A stretch of 64,000 nt of DNA, from assembly GCF_017303275.1 (NCBI RefSeq), contig NZ_JAFKOJ010000013.1, positions 24,702 through 88,701 of the forward strand, read 5' to 3'. Positions 32,259 to 41,696 of this stretch are shown piece by piece (the first letter of the stretch is position 1; each line of letters begins with the position of its first letter). The notes below the pieces were generated by a model. That model was not told where the DNA came from, ran no database searches, and worked only from the letters and a program-made list of their open reading frames with translations. The stretch is from Bacillus sp. NTK034 (GTDB lineage Bacteria > Bacillota > Bacilli > Bacillales > Cytobacillaceae). Position numbers and translations under genes: made by a program.

Positions 32259-33887
32259 TTACTTTTTATCTGCCCATTTAAGCTCCAGGTATCCAACCGG
32301 ATGGCGGACGATTCCTGAAACTGCATCATTATAGAGATAAACCTGGTTGTAGTAATGGATAGGGATAATCGGCATTTCTTCGAATAAGATTTTTTCAGCT
32401 TCATACATCAGTTCAAAGCGTTTTGCTTCGTCTGCTTCATTCTTTGCATCTTTAATCAGCTGATCGTATTTCTCGTTGCTCCAGCCAGTGCGGTTCATGG
32501 AATGTCCTGTCTGGAAGTTTTCAAGGAAGTTGATTGGGTCAGCATAGTCAGCAAGGAATGAGCTGCGTGATAATTGGAATTTAAGCGCTTTTTGTTCTTC
32601 AGCAAATACATTCCATTCCATGTTGGCAAGCTTTACTTCAACGCCAAGGTTTTCTTTGAACATTTGCTGAAGTGCTTCAGCTATTTTCTTATGTGTATCA
32701 TCCGTGCTGTATGTTAAGGTAACTTCCGGAAGCTTATCATATCCTTCTTCTTCCATGCCTTTTTCAAGTAATGCCTTCGCTTCTTCTGCATTTGTTTTTA
32801 CAAGGTCACCCGATACTTCACGGAAATCTTTTCCTGTAGGATCAGCAAAACCATATGAAACAAATCCATATGCTGGCTTTTCACCATTCTTTGTGACGAA
32901 ATCAACAATTTGCTGCTGGTCCACTGCCATCGCAAATGCTTTACGGATGTTTAGATTCTGGAATGGCTCCATGTTTACATTAAATCGATAGAAATAATCT
33001 CCAGCCTGGTCTTCAACCTTTGCTTCTCCCAGCAGCTGCTCGCTTAGCTCAGAAGGTACATCAGATACATCCAGTTCTCCCGATTGATACATTTGATATT
33101 CTGTATTTGTATCATCAATGATTGCCCAGTGAATTTTATCAAGCTTTACAGTCTCAGCATCCCAATACTGATCGTTTTTCTCCATCACAAAATGGCTGTC
33201 ATGCTCCCATTCCGTTAAGTTGAAAGGCCCATTTCCGACAAAGGATTCAGCTTCAGCAAACCACTTCGGATTTTCTGTTGCAACTTTTTCGTTAATTGGG
33301 AAAAACGCAGGATTAGTAATCACACTTAAGAAGTAAGCTTGCGGACTAACTAAAGTAACTTCAAATGTTTTGTCATCAACTGCTTTTACTTTTACCTCAT
33401 CAGCTGATCCTTCCCCATTGTTATAAGCTTCTCCGCCTTCAATGAAGTAGCCGAGGAAAGCGGCTGAAGAACCAGTATCAGGATTTAAAAGGCGCTTCCA
33501 TGCAAATTCGAAGTCACCTGCAGTTACAGGATCACCATTTGACCATTTTGCATCCTCACGGATATGAAAGGTGTAAGTCTTTCCATCTTCTGAGATATCC
33601 CATTTTTCAGCAATTGCTGCTTCTGGTTCATGATCTTGCCCAAGACGGGTCAAACCTTCCATCAAGTTGTTCAGTGCGCTCCAGGAAACAGAGTCAAAGC
33701 CGATAGGAGGGTCAAACGAAGTCGGCTCCTGGCCATTGTTCAAATAAAGTACTTTTTCAGCACTTTCTTCTTCTTTCTTGCCATCATCCTTGCTGTCTGA
33801 TTCATTGCCGGCATTTTCATTTGCCGTACAGGCTGCCATGACAAATAGCAATACGCCCGCCAGCAGCAGTGATAAAAACTTTTTCAT
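32259..33887 (-). CDS. dppE: Di/oligopeptide-binding lipoprotein DppE
   Basis: A 542-aa SBP_bac_5 protein. Lipoprotein signal MKKFLSLLLAGVLLFVMAAC with lipobox VMAAC; an acidic linker (EKDSKDDG type) follows. Domain signature includes LYLNNGQEPTSFDPPIGFD, AEKWDISEDGKTYTFHIR and NVNMEPFQNLNIRKAFAMA, as in OppA/DppE. It binds di- or tripeptides, perhaps murein peptides, outside the membrane and delivers them to DppB/DppC. Ribosome site GAGGGGG. It ends just before a strong terminator, so dppE can be made in excess of the ykf genes. Confidence 0.94.
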   Translation of the reverse strand: MKKFLSLLLAGVLLFVMAACTANENAGNESDSKDDGKKEEESAEKVLYLNNGQEPTSFDPPIGFDSVSWSALNNLMEGLTRLGQDHEPEAAIAEKWDISEDGKTYTFHIREDAKWSNGDPVTAGDFEFAWKRLLNPDTGSSAAFLGYFIEGGEAYNNGEGSADEVKVKAVDDKTFEVTLVSPQAYFLSVITNPAFFPINEKVATENPKWFAEAESFVGNGPFNLTEWEHDSHFVMEKNDQYWDAETVKLDKIHWAIIDDTNTEYQMYQSGELDVSDVPSELSEQLLGEAKVEDQAGDYFYRFNVNMEPFQNLNIRKAFAMAVDQQQIVDFVTKNGEKPAYGFVSYGFADPTGKDFREVSGDLVKTNAEEAKALLEKGMEEEGYDKLPEVTLTYSTDDTHKKIAEALQQMFKENLGVEVKLANMEWNVFAEEQKALKFQLSRSSFLADYADPINFLENFQTGHSMNRTGWSNEKYDQLIKDAKNEADEAKRFELMYEAEKILFEEMPIIPIHYYNQVYLYNDAVSGIVRHPVGYLELKWADKK

Positions 33888-33995
33888 TCTTTTTCCCCCT
33901 CTTAAAATATATTTCTTTATCTATCAGCTGGCTGTTTGACAGCTGATAGAATCATAACTTTCAAAGTACCGGTCCGGCACTTTGAAAGGAAAAAC

Positions 33996-34994
33996 CTATT
34001 TTACACCTGCAAGCATTTTCTGTGCCCGCTCATCCTGGAGCCAGCAATCTACATGATGATCCTTGCTTAAATGAGTTTTATATGGATAGACCCGGTCACA
34101 TACTTCCATTGCGAAGCCGCATCTGGCAGCAAATGGGCAGCCAGCCGGCGGAGCGAATAAATCCGGAGGTGATCCGCCAATGGGAACAAGATCAGCTCCG
34201 TCCAAATCAAGACGCGGAACTGAATTCAGCAGGCCCTTCGTATAGGGATGCTGAGGATTATAGAAGATTTCCCTTCTTTCACCGGCTTCCACTATTTTTC
34301 CTGCATACATCACGGCAATGCGATCCGCTACTTGAGCGACAACCCCCAGGTCATGGGTAATGATGATTATAGATACCCCTGTTTTCCTCTGTATATCTTT
34401 AAACAAATCCAATATTTGAGCTTGAATCGTTACATCAAGTGCTGTAGTGGGTTCATCGGCAATCAGCACTTCCGGTTCACAGACAAGGGCCATGGCAATC
34501 ACAATCCGCTGCCTCATCCCTCCGCTGAACTGGTGCGGATAATGCTTCAATCTTTCGGACGGATTTGGAATCCCAACTAAATTTAGCATTTCCAGGGCCT
34601 TTTTACGGGCATCCTGCCGGGAAATGGATTCATGCTGCATAATTCCTTCAATAATTTGCTCCCCAATGGTAATCGTAGGGTTCAAAGCGGTCATTGGATC
34701 CTGAAAGATCATCGAAATGTCTGCACCGCGAATATCCCGCATCTCAGACTCTTTTAATTTAGTCAAATCCTTCCCTTTAAAAAGGACAGCGCCATCAGCT
34801 ATTCTCCCTGGCGGGGATGGAATCAGCCGCATGATGCTCTGGGAAGTCACGCTTTTTCCGCAGCCGGATTCACCGACTATCGCAAGGGTTTCTCCCTTAT
34901 ACAAATCAAATGTTACTCCCCTTACAGCCTGGACTTCACCGCCATAAGTGGTAAATGTGACATGCAGGTCTTTTACTTCCAGTACTTTCTCCAT
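33996..34994 (-). CDS. dppD: Dipeptide ABC transporter ATPase DppD
   Basis: A 332-aa ATPase: Walker [12 protein letters not shown], signature [12 protein letters not shown], Walker [15 protein letters not shown], switch IITHDLGVV, and the C-terminal oligopeptide-transporter extension with a Cys motif ([15 protein letters not shown]). It couples ATP hydrolysis to peptide uptake by DppBC. Begins four bases after the dppC stop with AAGGAGG before its ATG. Ends 108 bp before dppE. Confidence 0.94.
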   Translation of the reverse strand: MEKVLEVKDLHVTFTTYGGEVQAVRGVTFDLYKGETLAIVGESGCGKSVTSQSIMRLIPSPPGRIADGAVLFKGKDLTKLKESEMRDIRGADISMIFQDPMTALNPTITIGEQIIEGIMQHESISRQDARKKALEMLNLVGIPNPSERLKHYPHQFSGGMRQRIVIAMALVCEPEVLIADEPTTALDVTIQAQILDLFKDIQRKTGVSIIIITHDLGVVAQVADRIAVMYAGKIVEAGERREIFYNPQHPYTKGLLNSVPRLDLDGADLVPIGGSPPDLFAPPAGCPFAARCGFAMEVCDRVYPYKTHLSKDHHVDCWLQDERAQKMLAGVK

Positions 34995-34998
34995 GCTG

Positions 34999-35955
34999 CT
35001 ACCTCCTTAACTTCGGATCGAGGGCATCCTGCAATCCATCTCCGAGCACATTAAATGAAAACATGGTCAGGGAGATGAAAAAGGCAGGGAAGAACAGGCG
35101 CCACCAGTGACCTGATAGGATTGTAGACAGCCCATCATTAGCCATGGATCCCCAGCTGGCAAAAGGAGGCTGAATGCCTAATCCCAGAAAGCTCAGGAAC
35201 GCCTCTGCAAAGATGGCTGACGGAACGGTAAGTGTCATCTGTACAATAATAGGGCCCATTGTATTCGGCAGCAGGTTTTTCTTAATAATCCTCGAAGTTT
35301 TTGTCCCAAAAGTCTTTGATGCCAGTACAAATTCATAGTTCTTAATCTGCAGAACCTGCCCGCGGACAATCCGGGCCATCCCAACCCAGCCCGTCACAGA
35401 AAGGGCAAATATAATCGTGAATAAACCTGGTCCCATTACGACGCTGATTAAAATAACAACAAGCAAATAAGGAAGTCCATATAGAATTTCCACAACCCTC
35501 ATCATGGCATTATCTGTTCTGCCGCCTTTATAGCCGGCGATACCGCCATAGATGACTCCGATTGCAAAATCAATCATGGCAGCAACGATTCCCACGAATA
35601 AGGAAATTCTTGCCCCATACCATGTTCTGGCGAATACATCTCTGCCAAGCTCGTCAGTGCCGAACCAATATTTCGATGATGGCGGAAGGTTCTGATTGGT
35701 CAGAGACTGCTCAGATACACTATGCAGAGAAATCATCGGTCCAAAAATAGACATAAAGGCTAAAGCAATAAGAAAGAATAGACCTGCCATTGCCAGCTTA
35801 TTTTTCAAGAGCCGGCGCCATGCATCCTGCCAATAGGAAAGGCTCGGCCTTACAACTGCTTCCGCTGCATCCTGGTCCTTGGCCTTAGGCACAAACCAAT
35901 CATCCGGAATATCGGGTGCAAGATTGCGGTCATCATGCTGTTTTCGCAGTTCCAT
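34999..35955 (-). CDS. dppC: Dipeptide ABC transporter permease DppC
   Basis: A 318-aa permease with six membrane helices. N-terminal OppC-like leader (~residues 1-45), then WRRLLKNKLAMAGLFFL. The EAA loop region is EAFLSFLGLGIQPPFASWG, and GTDELGRDVFARTWYGARIS is the typical periplasmic block of OppC/DppC. ATG shares a base with the dppB stop (TAATG). Confidence 0.94.
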   Translation of the reverse strand: MELRKQHDDRNLAPDIPDDWFVPKAKDQDAAEAVVRPSLSYWQDAWRRLLKNKLAMAGLFFLIALAFMSIFGPMISLHSVSEQSLTNQNLPPSSKYWFGTDELGRDVFARTWYGARISLFVGIVAAMIDFAIGVIYGGIAGYKGGRTDNAMMRVVEILYGLPYLLVVILISVVMGPGLFTIIFALSVTGWVGMARIVRGQVLQIKNYEFVLASKTFGTKTSRIIKKNLLPNTMGPIIVQMTLTVPSAIFAEAFLSFLGLGIQPPFASWGSMANDGLSTILSGHWWRLFFPAFFISLTMFSFNVLGDGLQDALDPKLRR

Positions 35956-36887
35956 TAGCTCGCCTCCTTTTTGTGCAGCTTAATTCTCGGGTCTAAAATT
36001 CCGTATGCAATGTCCACAAGGAACAGCATAATAATCAATATTGAACTGTAAAAAACGGTGGTTCCCATTATGACGGGATAATCACGTGTATTGATGCTTT
36101 CTACAAAATACTTTCCCATTCCAGGAATGGCAAAGATTTTTTCAATGACAAACGTACCTGTCAAAATGCTCGCTGCCAAGGATCCCAGTACAGTTACGAC
36201 AGGCAGAAGGGCATTCCTCAGTGCATGCTTAAACACAATTTTCACCGGTGATAAGCCTTTTGCTTTGGCTGTTTTTATGTAATCCTGAGTCAGCACCTCC
36301 AGCATGCTTGAACGTGTCAGACGGGCGATAATCGCCATGGGCCCGGTCGCAAGCGCCAGAGTCGGCAGGATCATATGCTTCGGACTTGACCAGGTAGCCA
36401 CCGGCAGGATTGCCAGGTTGACAGCAAGCTGCTGAATTAACAGTGTGGCAAGCACAAAGTTTGGCACTGATATGCCCAGAACAGCAATGGTCATCGCTAA
36501 ATAATCAATAAAGCCATTGTGCCGGAGGGCAGCTATGATTCCGAGGGCAATTCCCGAAAAAACTGCCACGATCAATGTGACCATTCCCAGTTCGAAAGAC
36601 ACCGGAAAACCCCGTCCGAGCATTTCATTAACCGTCTGGGAAGATTTTTTAATAGATGGCCCAAAGTCGAATGTCACAACGGACTTCAAATACATCCCAT
36701 ATTGGACATAGAGCGGCTCATCCAAATGGTAGAATTTTTCCAGATTCCGCTGGACCGCTTCACTTGTATTTCTTTCTTCATTAAAAGGCGACCCCGGTAT
36801 GGAATGCATTAAGAAAAAAGTCAGAGTGATAATGAACCAAAGTGTGACGACCATTGCGATAAGGCGTTTTATTATGTATCCAGTCAT
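35955..36887 (-). CDS. dppB: Dipeptide ABC transporter permease DppB
   Basis: A 310-aa permease with six helices. YIIKRLIAMVVTLWFIITL begins the first helix, LDEPLYVQYGMYLKSVV is the OppB/DppB loop and the EAA region is HALRNALLPVVTVLG followed by FVIEKIFAIPGMGKYFV. Pairs with DppC. Separated from dppA by 13 bp; good ribosome site GGAAGTG. Confidence 0.94.
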   Translation of the reverse strand: MTGYIIKRLIAMVVTLWFIITLTFFLMHSIPGSPFNEERNTSEAVQRNLEKFYHLDEPLYVQYGMYLKSVVTFDFGPSIKKSSQTVNEMLGRGFPVSFELGMVTLIVAVFSGIALGIIAALRHNGFIDYLAMTIAVLGISVPNFVLATLLIQQLAVNLAILPVATWSSPKHMILPTLALATGPMAIIARLTRSSMLEVLTQDYIKTAKAKGLSPVKIVFKHALRNALLPVVTVLGSLAASILTGTFVIEKIFAIPGMGKYFVESINTRDYPVIMGTTVFYSSILIIMLFLVDIAYGILDPRIKLHKKEAS

Positions 36888-36900
36888 TCATTAACACTTC

Positions 36901-37725
36901 CTAACAGAATGTAGTTCTCATGGCCAGCTCAGTCATCACCAGCATCGCCTGGTATGCTTCAAGAATATCTTTAGCCTGATAGCGGACAATGGTTGTATTC
37001 TCTTCTATCTCCGCACCAGGCATTAAAGCAGCCCACTCAGCCTGGCCATAGTTGGCAAATTCAATTTTCAATACAGGGTTTTCTGGCGGAACAAGCGGTT
37101 CTACAAGTTCCTTCCTGCTAAGAGCCTCTGCTGCTTTTTCTCTTAAAAGCTGTCCGGCTTTTGCAGGTGTCAGCGATTTCACGCTTGAACGGGATATCGT
37201 CTCCTTTACAACCGCAGTGGTGACATTCGAAATTAATTTTTCTGCTTCCAGAGCCGCCTGGTCATCTCCGGCCACCATAAGGACCGGTACGCCATGATAA
37301 CCTGCCACATAAGCATTAAAGCCCATTTCCCCAATGGCATGGTCATTGATGTACATATGCCTAACACCGAATATCATGGAGTGGGACATCACTCCCTTCA
37401 TGGAAGCACGTGCATGATAACCAACAAACATGGCACCGCTAAAGGTTGAGTCAAGCCCCTGAACCATTGAGTATGGCTTCACATCGCCCGTAATCAGCTG
37501 TGTTTCAGGATGCATCCTTTCAATCAGCAGGTTATTCATTTTCGAGTGGCTGTCATTTACAATAACCTCGCTGCAGCCCTCATCAAAGGCAGCTGTTATC
37601 ACATGATTTGCTTCATCAGTCATGATTACCCTGCTTCGTTCATAATTGTGCTTCGAAGAGTCTACATGTGTGTGATCAGCCAGACCCGTTATTCCTTCCA
37701 TATCAACAGATAGATAAAGCTTCAT
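36901..37725 (-). CDS. dppA: D-aminopeptidase DppA
   Basis: A 274-aa M55 peptidase. MKLYLSVDMEGITGLADHTHV holds zinc ligands Asp8 and Glu10; VNDSHSKMNNLL, FVGYHARA and the later GEMGFNAYVAGYHGVPVLMV complete the family pattern, including a catalytic His. The decameric enzyme releases N-terminal D-amino acids such as D-Ala from peptides and fits muropeptide use. First gene of the dpp operon; ATG with GGGGGA six bases upstream. Confidence 0.94.
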   Translation of the reverse strand: MKLYLSVDMEGITGLADHTHVDSSKHNYERSRVIMTDEANHVITAAFDEGCSEVIVNDSHSKMNNLLIERMHPETQLITGDVKPYSMVQGLDSTFSGAMFVGYHARASMKGVMSHSMIFGVRHMYINDHAIGEMGFNAYVAGYHGVPVLMVAGDDQAALEAEKLISNVTTAVVKETISRSSVKSLTPAKAGQLLREKAAEALSRKELVEPLVPPENPVLKIEFANYGQAEWAALMPGAEIEENTTIVRYQAKDILEAYQAMLVMTELAMRTTFC

Positions 37726-37761
37726 TTGAATCCCCCAAATATTATATTGTTATAGTTTTAT

Positions 37762-37792
37762 ATTATAGATTATTTGATATTTTCTGTAAAAT
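37762..37792 (-). promoter_or_regulatory. dpp promoter with overlapping CodY-like box
   Basis: Minus-strand -35 TTTACA and -10 TATAAT are separated by exactly 17 bp and lie 37 bp before dppA. The sequence ATTTTACAGAAAATA (37792-37778), covering the -35, matches 12 of 15 positions of the CodY consensus AATTTTCWGAAAATT. In B. subtilis dpp is a CodY target, so repression in nutrient-rich growth is likely. Confidence 0.75.
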
Positions 37793-37823
37793 TTACCTCC
37801 AATCTGCCTTATACAGGCAGAAT

Positions 37824-37876
37824 GCAAAAAATCCAGCTATCGGAGAAAATAATGCTCTTCTCTGATAGCTGGATTT
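37824..37876 (-). terminator. Terminator of the DUF3870 gene
   Basis: AAATCCAGCTATC / GATAGCTGGATTT extended arms (18 bp with one mismatch) around a 12-base loop; on the minus strand the tail is TTTTTT. It lies between the DUF3870 gene and the dpp promoter. Confidence 0.88.
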
Positions 37877-37903
37877 CATCTGCGGAAAACAGAAAAAGCA
37901 GCT

Positions 37904-38221
37904 TTACTTATTCATAATTTGTGTATATTTTATATGGGCATTTTTAAAGGCAACCATTAGCGCCTTTTGCGAGGAGCCGAAGTAGCGGCTTTCGATTTCT
38001 TCCATTACCTTGTCTGCTTCCAGTATGGATTTGCCGACAAATATAGATTTAATAAATAATGAGGTTAAGTTAATGGTAGATGAGCATTCTGCATCTACAA
38101 TTTCATCTGTGTCCCTGTCAATTACAAGACCTATAAAGAAGCCATTGTATTTTTGCATAATCGGATTGTTCAATGATGTTTTGCTGTCTCCGATGATATA
38201 GACGGTATTTTGTCTGTACAT
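37904..38221 (-). CDS. DUF3870 family protein
   Basis: A 105-aa protein with conserved VYIIGDSKTSLNNPI, FFIGLVIDRDTDEIVDAECS and ESRYFGSSQKALMVAFKNAH blocks of DUF3870, a small family in Bacillales and Clostridia. No membrane segment. The conserved DAEC and YFGSSQKA motifs suggest a binding or enzymatic site; function unknown. In other genomes members occur near catabolic or amino-acid genes. ATG with GGAGG upstream; its own terminator follows, so it is monocistronic. Confidence 0.8.
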   Translation of the reverse strand: MYRQNTVYIIGDSKTSLNNPIMQKYNGFFIGLVIDRDTDEIVDAECSSTINLTSLFIKSIFVGKSILEADKVMEEIESRYFGSSQKALMVAFKNAHIKYTQIMNK

Positions 38222-38401
38222 GAACTTGCCTCCTGCAGAACCGGATATTATATGAGGCGTTTATGAGGCTATCATAAACATTCATTATAATGCATGGCCC
38301 GTACCAAAATTGTAATACAACAGAGGCTCTATTACAATCACTTTTCAATACTTTTCTAAATATTTTATCAATTAAAGCTGTTCCTTTTAAATTTTACTTA
38401 A

Positions 38402-39604
38402 TTAGTTTTCAGTGCTGCTTTGCCCGGCAAGTCTCAATGCATACTGCAGGAGGTCCTCCCCGCTCATAAGCTTGTCTCCCCCACCCTGTGCAAATTGAGG
38501 GTTCCCCCCGCCTTTGCCATTAATTTTCTGCAGAAGTTCTGCGGAAAGGCTCTTCATATCAGGCCCGGAATCCTTTCCTCTGGCACATACAAATTGGAGC
38601 TTATCAGCGGTTTCATTGATTAGAATAGCAACTGCATTTTCAGATTGGGAGGCGATTAGGCGCGCCAGTTTCTGCAGCTCCTGAATGGAGCGTCCCTCAG
38701 AGACTTTGCTGATCCACTCTCCGTTCCCTGTTGTGAACATTTCTTTTGCTTCATAAGCTAACAGTGCTTCCTTTGCTGCTTCCAGTTGTTTCTCCAGGTC
38801 CTTTCCATTTTCAATCAAACGGCTGGCCGCTGACGGCAAGTCCTTTTCAGGTGCATTAAGAAGCTGGCTAAGATTTTTGGTAATCTCATGTTTGGTCTGA
38901 AGCTGCGCAAGGATTCGGCCCCCACAGATAAACTGCACACGGATTTTCTTTTTTTGGCGTTCCCAGTCTAATACTTTAATGCCTGCAACCTGGCCGGTTG
39001 AAGATGGATGGGTTCCGCCGCATCCGTTATAATCAAATTCCGGAATCATCACAAGCCGAATGTCTTCACTTACAGACAGCTGCTTGCGAAGGGGAAATTG
39101 GGAAGCTTCTTCCGCACTCACCCACCTGGCTTCAATTGGACGGTTCTCAAGGATGATGCTATTTGCCAGCCTCTCCGCTTCCTCTGCATGCTGGACCCGC
39201 AATTCACTGATTTCCAGGTCAATGGTTAATGTTTCTTTGCCTAAATGAAAGCTGACCGTTTTATAGCCGTAAAGCTCTTCAAAGGCAGCCGATAATATAT
39301 GCTGTCCTGCATGCTGCTGCATATGGTCAAACCGTCTGTTCCAATCAATTTCTCCTGATACACTGGACCTGGACGGGTCTAGCTCCCTTTCTATATAGTG
39401 ACGGATTTCCCCATCCACCTCGTCGACATCCACTACTTTTACGCCATTTAGTGTTCCCTCATCATGTGGCTGTCCTCCGCCAGTTGGATAAAAGGCCGTT
39501 TCTTTCAGGACGGCATATATCCTTTCCATGTCATCTGCTGCCTGATATACAAGTTCCGTTTCAAATGTTTGGATATATGGGTCTTCATAATAAAGTTTAT
39601 TCAA
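38402..39604 (-). CDS. Alanyl-tRNA editing protein AlaX (long form with DHHA1 domain)
   Basis: A 400-aa free-standing editing domain. Residues ~1-110 resemble the AlaRS linker barrel (ETAFYPTGGGQPHDEG); the zinc site is HMQQHAGQHILSAAF with the later FDYNGCGGTHPSSTG (HxxxH and CxxxH); a coiled coil (~255-300) and a DHHA1 domain ending GKGGGNPQFAQGGG follow. It hydrolyses Ser-tRNA-Ala or Gly-tRNA-Ala in trans. ATG start at 39604. Not in an operon. Confidence 0.9.
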   Translation of the reverse strand: MNKLYYEDPYIQTFETELVYQAADDMERIYAVLKETAFYPTGGGQPHDEGTLNGVKVVDVDEVDGEIRHYIERELDPSRSSVSGEIDWNRRFDHMQQHAGQHILSAAFEELYGYKTVSFHLGKETLTIDLEISELRVQHAEEAERLANSIILENRPIEARWVSAEEASQFPLRKQLSVSEDIRLVMIPEFDYNGCGGTHPSSTGQVAGIKVLDWERQKKKIRVQFICGGRILAQLQTKHEITKNLSQLLNAPEKDLPSAASRLIENGKDLEKQLEAAKEALLAYEAKEMFTTGNGEWISKVSEGRSIQELQKLARLIASQSENAVAILINETADKLQFVCARGKDSGPDMKSLSAELLQKINGKGGGNPQFAQGGGDKLMSGEDLLQYALRLAGQSSTEN

Positions 39605-39714
39605 AGCGAACCAACCTTCCTTGTGACTATTCTATTTTTAAACTACCGATTATGCAGTTACAGGTCAAGCCACTTATTAGTCAAGGGTAAATTATTAGTA
39701 ATTTTATCCACGCG

Positions 39715-39740
39715 GTTTATGGCTGTGATGAAAAAGGTAT
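39715..39740 (+). promoter_or_regulatory. Sigma-B type promoter of the YflT-like gene
   Basis: GTTTAT and AGGTAT are separated by 14 bp, one base from GTTTAA-N12-14-GGGTAT in each box, and lie 45 bp before the start. A YflT-type gene in B. subtilis is a sigma-B target, which fits. Confidence 0.6.
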
Positions 39741-39784
39741 GTACACCAATAGATAAGCAATAAATTATAAGGAGGATGATGAAC

Positions 39785-40558
39785 ATGGCAACAAACAAGC
39801 ATATTGTAGGTGCATATGATACAGAGCAGGAAGCTATACAAGCGGTTGAAAAGTTAAGAGCGGAGGGATACCGTCCTGAAGACATTTCCGTAATCAGCAA
39901 AAATAAAGATGATGTAGATGCCGTTACAGAAGAAACAGGCACAAAAACGGAAGAAGGATTAGCTGCCGGAGCGGCAACAGGCGGAATTCTGGGAGGACTA
40001 ACAGGTCTTCTGGCCGGTGTAGGCGCATTGGCGATTCCCGGAATCGGGCCGATTGTGGCAGCAGGACCAATCGCTGCTACATTAACAGGCGCTGCTGTTG
40101 GCGCAGGAGCCGGCGGTATAGCAGGAGCACTTATCGGCATGGGCATTCCTGAAGAGGAAGCACATCGTTATGAAGCTGATGTCAAATCAGGGAAAATCCT
40201 TGTGTTAGTTGACCCTGAGACTAAGTCCGCAGATTTTACTGACGGCTATACAGATACAAACCGTTCTGTTCTGGAAGGAGACAGGACAACCTATACAAAC
40301 GCTGATCCTTTAAATCCCGGAGAGCTTGACCGCGGAACGAATGCTTTTAAGGATAACACCAGAAACAGCAGCAGTGTTTGGACAGATGAGAACCTGGACT
40401 CAAACCGTCCGCTTAGCGAAAAGCTTGACGACACGAAAACAGATGACTATACAGACCGTACTGTTTCGGCCTACAACGATGATGTGGATACCCGCTACAG
40501 AGATGCTTATGATTTTAATAACGTAAGGGAGAACCGCAATAACCCTTATAAAGGATAA
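39785..40558 (+). CDS. General stress protein, YflT-like domain with glycine zipper
   Basis: A 257-aa protein. Residues 1-50 plus 125-150 form the YflT (heat-induced stress) domain: HIVGAYDTEQEAIQAVEKLR, VKSGKILVLVDPE. A glycine-rich hydrophobic zipper (~residues 60-115; GILGGLTGLLAG, GAGAGGIAGALIGMG) lies between. The last ~100 residues are hydrophilic, rich in Asp, Thr and Asn, with repeated TYTN/TDDYTD-like strings. ATG 39785 chosen because GGAGG is nine bases upstream. Sigma-B promoter suspected. Confidence 0.85.
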   Translation: MATNKHIVGAYDTEQEAIQAVEKLRAEGYRPEDISVISKNKDDVDAVTEETGTKTEEGLAAGAATGGILGGLTGLLAGVGALAIPGIGPIVAAGPIAATLTGAAVGAGAGGIAGALIGMGIPEEEAHRYEADVKSGKILVLVDPETKSADFTDGYTDTNRSVLEGDRTTYTNADPLNPGELDRGTNAFKDNTRNSSSVWTDENLDSNRPLSEKLDDTKTDDYTDRTVSAYNDDVDTRYRDAYDFNNVRENRNNPYKG

Positions 40559-40565
40559 AGAAATA

Positions 40566-40601
40566 GGAGCTTTTCCCAAGAAAGGGATGAGCTCCTTTTT
40601 T
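40566..40601 (+). terminator. Terminator of the YflT-like gene
   Basis: GGAGCTtttCCC / GGGatgAGCTCC stem followed by six T. Confidence 0.85.
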
Positions 40602-40755
40602 GCGTACATATAGATAATGGCAGCAGTTCTCACATTTCAATACTGGATTTGGATTGAATAAATTCCAGATTTTTCAGGTTTGTCCGAATTATTTTCAAAG
40701 TTATACTTAAATGTAATGGAATGGAAAAACAGAAATCTAGCGGGGGGAAATGATA

Positions 40756-41445
40756 ATGAGAAGAGTGTTGCCAGCACAAATTATTTCTCATAGTCAATTT
40801 GGTTACAAAAAGATACCATCAAGTGTCCAATGCGAGTGCCCTAAATGCAGTAAACCGAGCCTTTTTACGATAAAGGCAAATTATAATCATACAAGCAAGT
40901 CCAGCATACTTTCGCATGGAAGTTGTTCTGCCTGCAAAAAGGAATCCGTTTTTATCATGATTCTTAACCAAGCTGAACAATCCAGTGACGAGACTATTCT
41001 CTATATCTATGATCCCAATTCAGCGAAAGAGCTCCTGACTCAGCTTGAGAAAATAAAGGAAGTGCCGGGAGACCTGACAAGAGCCTACCGATCGGCTTTA
41101 AATGTCAGCTACTCCAAAGATACGGTTGCTACTGCCGTGATGTCCAAACGGGTACTTGAAAGCATACTGAAGAACTTCCTCGGCGAGGAGGTCAAGGGGC
41201 AAAACCTTTCAAAGCAGTTTGAACAGCTGCCAGAGCATGTTGATTTAGCAAGGCCTCTGCAGTCTTTAAGCCAGCTGGCACAGCCAGGCAGCGCTTTTTA
41301 CCAGATGCTTGATCTTGAAAAGGATATTGATCAGGAAATGGCTTCTCTGCTGATGGAGCTTTTAGAAAGTTTAATAGAGTACTTATTTGTCCTGCCGAAT
41401 AAAATTGAATTGCTGCAGCAAAAACTTAATCAAAAACTGCACTAA
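40756..41445 (+). CDS. Zinc-ribbon protein with DUF4145-like domain
   Basis: A 229-aa protein. Near the N-terminus a treble-clef or ribbon pair is visible: CECPKCSKPSLF and CSACKKES (about 30 residues apart), probably binding zinc. The C-terminal helical half (SKRVLESILKNFLGEE, QSLSQLAQPGSAFYQM, LLMELLESLIEYLF) resembles DUF4145, a domain often near restriction or defence genes and sometimes in regulatory proteins. Neighbours give no defence context. ATG 40756 is eight bases after GGGGGG. Confidence 0.7.
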   Translation: MRRVLPAQIISHSQFGYKKIPSSVQCECPKCSKPSLFTIKANYNHTSKSSILSHGSCSACKKESVFIMILNQAEQSSDETILYIYDPNSAKELLTQLEKIKEVPGDLTRAYRSALNVSYSKDTVATAVMSKRVLESILKNFLGEEVKGQNLSKQFEQLPEHVDLARPLQSLSQLAQPGSAFYQMLDLEKDIDQEMASLLMELLESLIEYLFVLPNKIELLQQKLNQKLH

Positions 41446-41453
41446 CCCCACAA

Positions 41454-41490
41454 TTAACCCCCTTATCTTTTCTGATTAAGGGGGTTAATT
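41454..41490 (+). terminator. Terminator shared by convergent genes
   Basis: TTAACCCCCTTA / TAAGGGGGTTAA with an 11-base loop, followed by TTTTATT; it lies between the zinc-ribbon gene and the small minus-strand gene. Confidence 0.85.
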
Positions 41491-41631
41491 TTATTCTAAA
41501 TTATTCAGCTGTTTCCTGATCTGGTCTTCTGCCTGCTTTAAAATTTCTTCGTCGCCGGCTTCTTTATTTGTAAGGATATTCGTTTGATATTTTAAACCTT
41601 CATAGTCAACAGTTACTGTAATTTCTTTCAT
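41491..41631 (-). CDS. Small conserved protein, 46 aa, BA3454-like stress family
   Basis: A 46-aa protein: MKEITVTVDYEGLKYQTN at the N-terminus, acidic-basic C-terminal helix ending RKQLNNLE. Beta strand then helix, with length and pattern like the BA3454 family of small stress response proteins in the B. cereus group (from memory). AAAGGA lies nine bases before the ATG, so translation is credible. Function unknown. Confidence 0.7.
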   Translation of the reverse strand: MKEITVTVDYEGLKYQTNILTNKEAGDEEILKQAEDQIRKQLNNLE

Positions 41632-41696
41632 CTCTCTTGATCCTTTCCTGATGTTTTATTATATAAATACCAACAAAAGGACGATTTAAAACTTCA

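Noticed and set aside
40756..41445. Defence island around the DUF4145-like protein
   Set aside because: Although such domains occur near restriction genes, no nuclease, methyltransferase of DNA, helicase or toxin gene is nearby.
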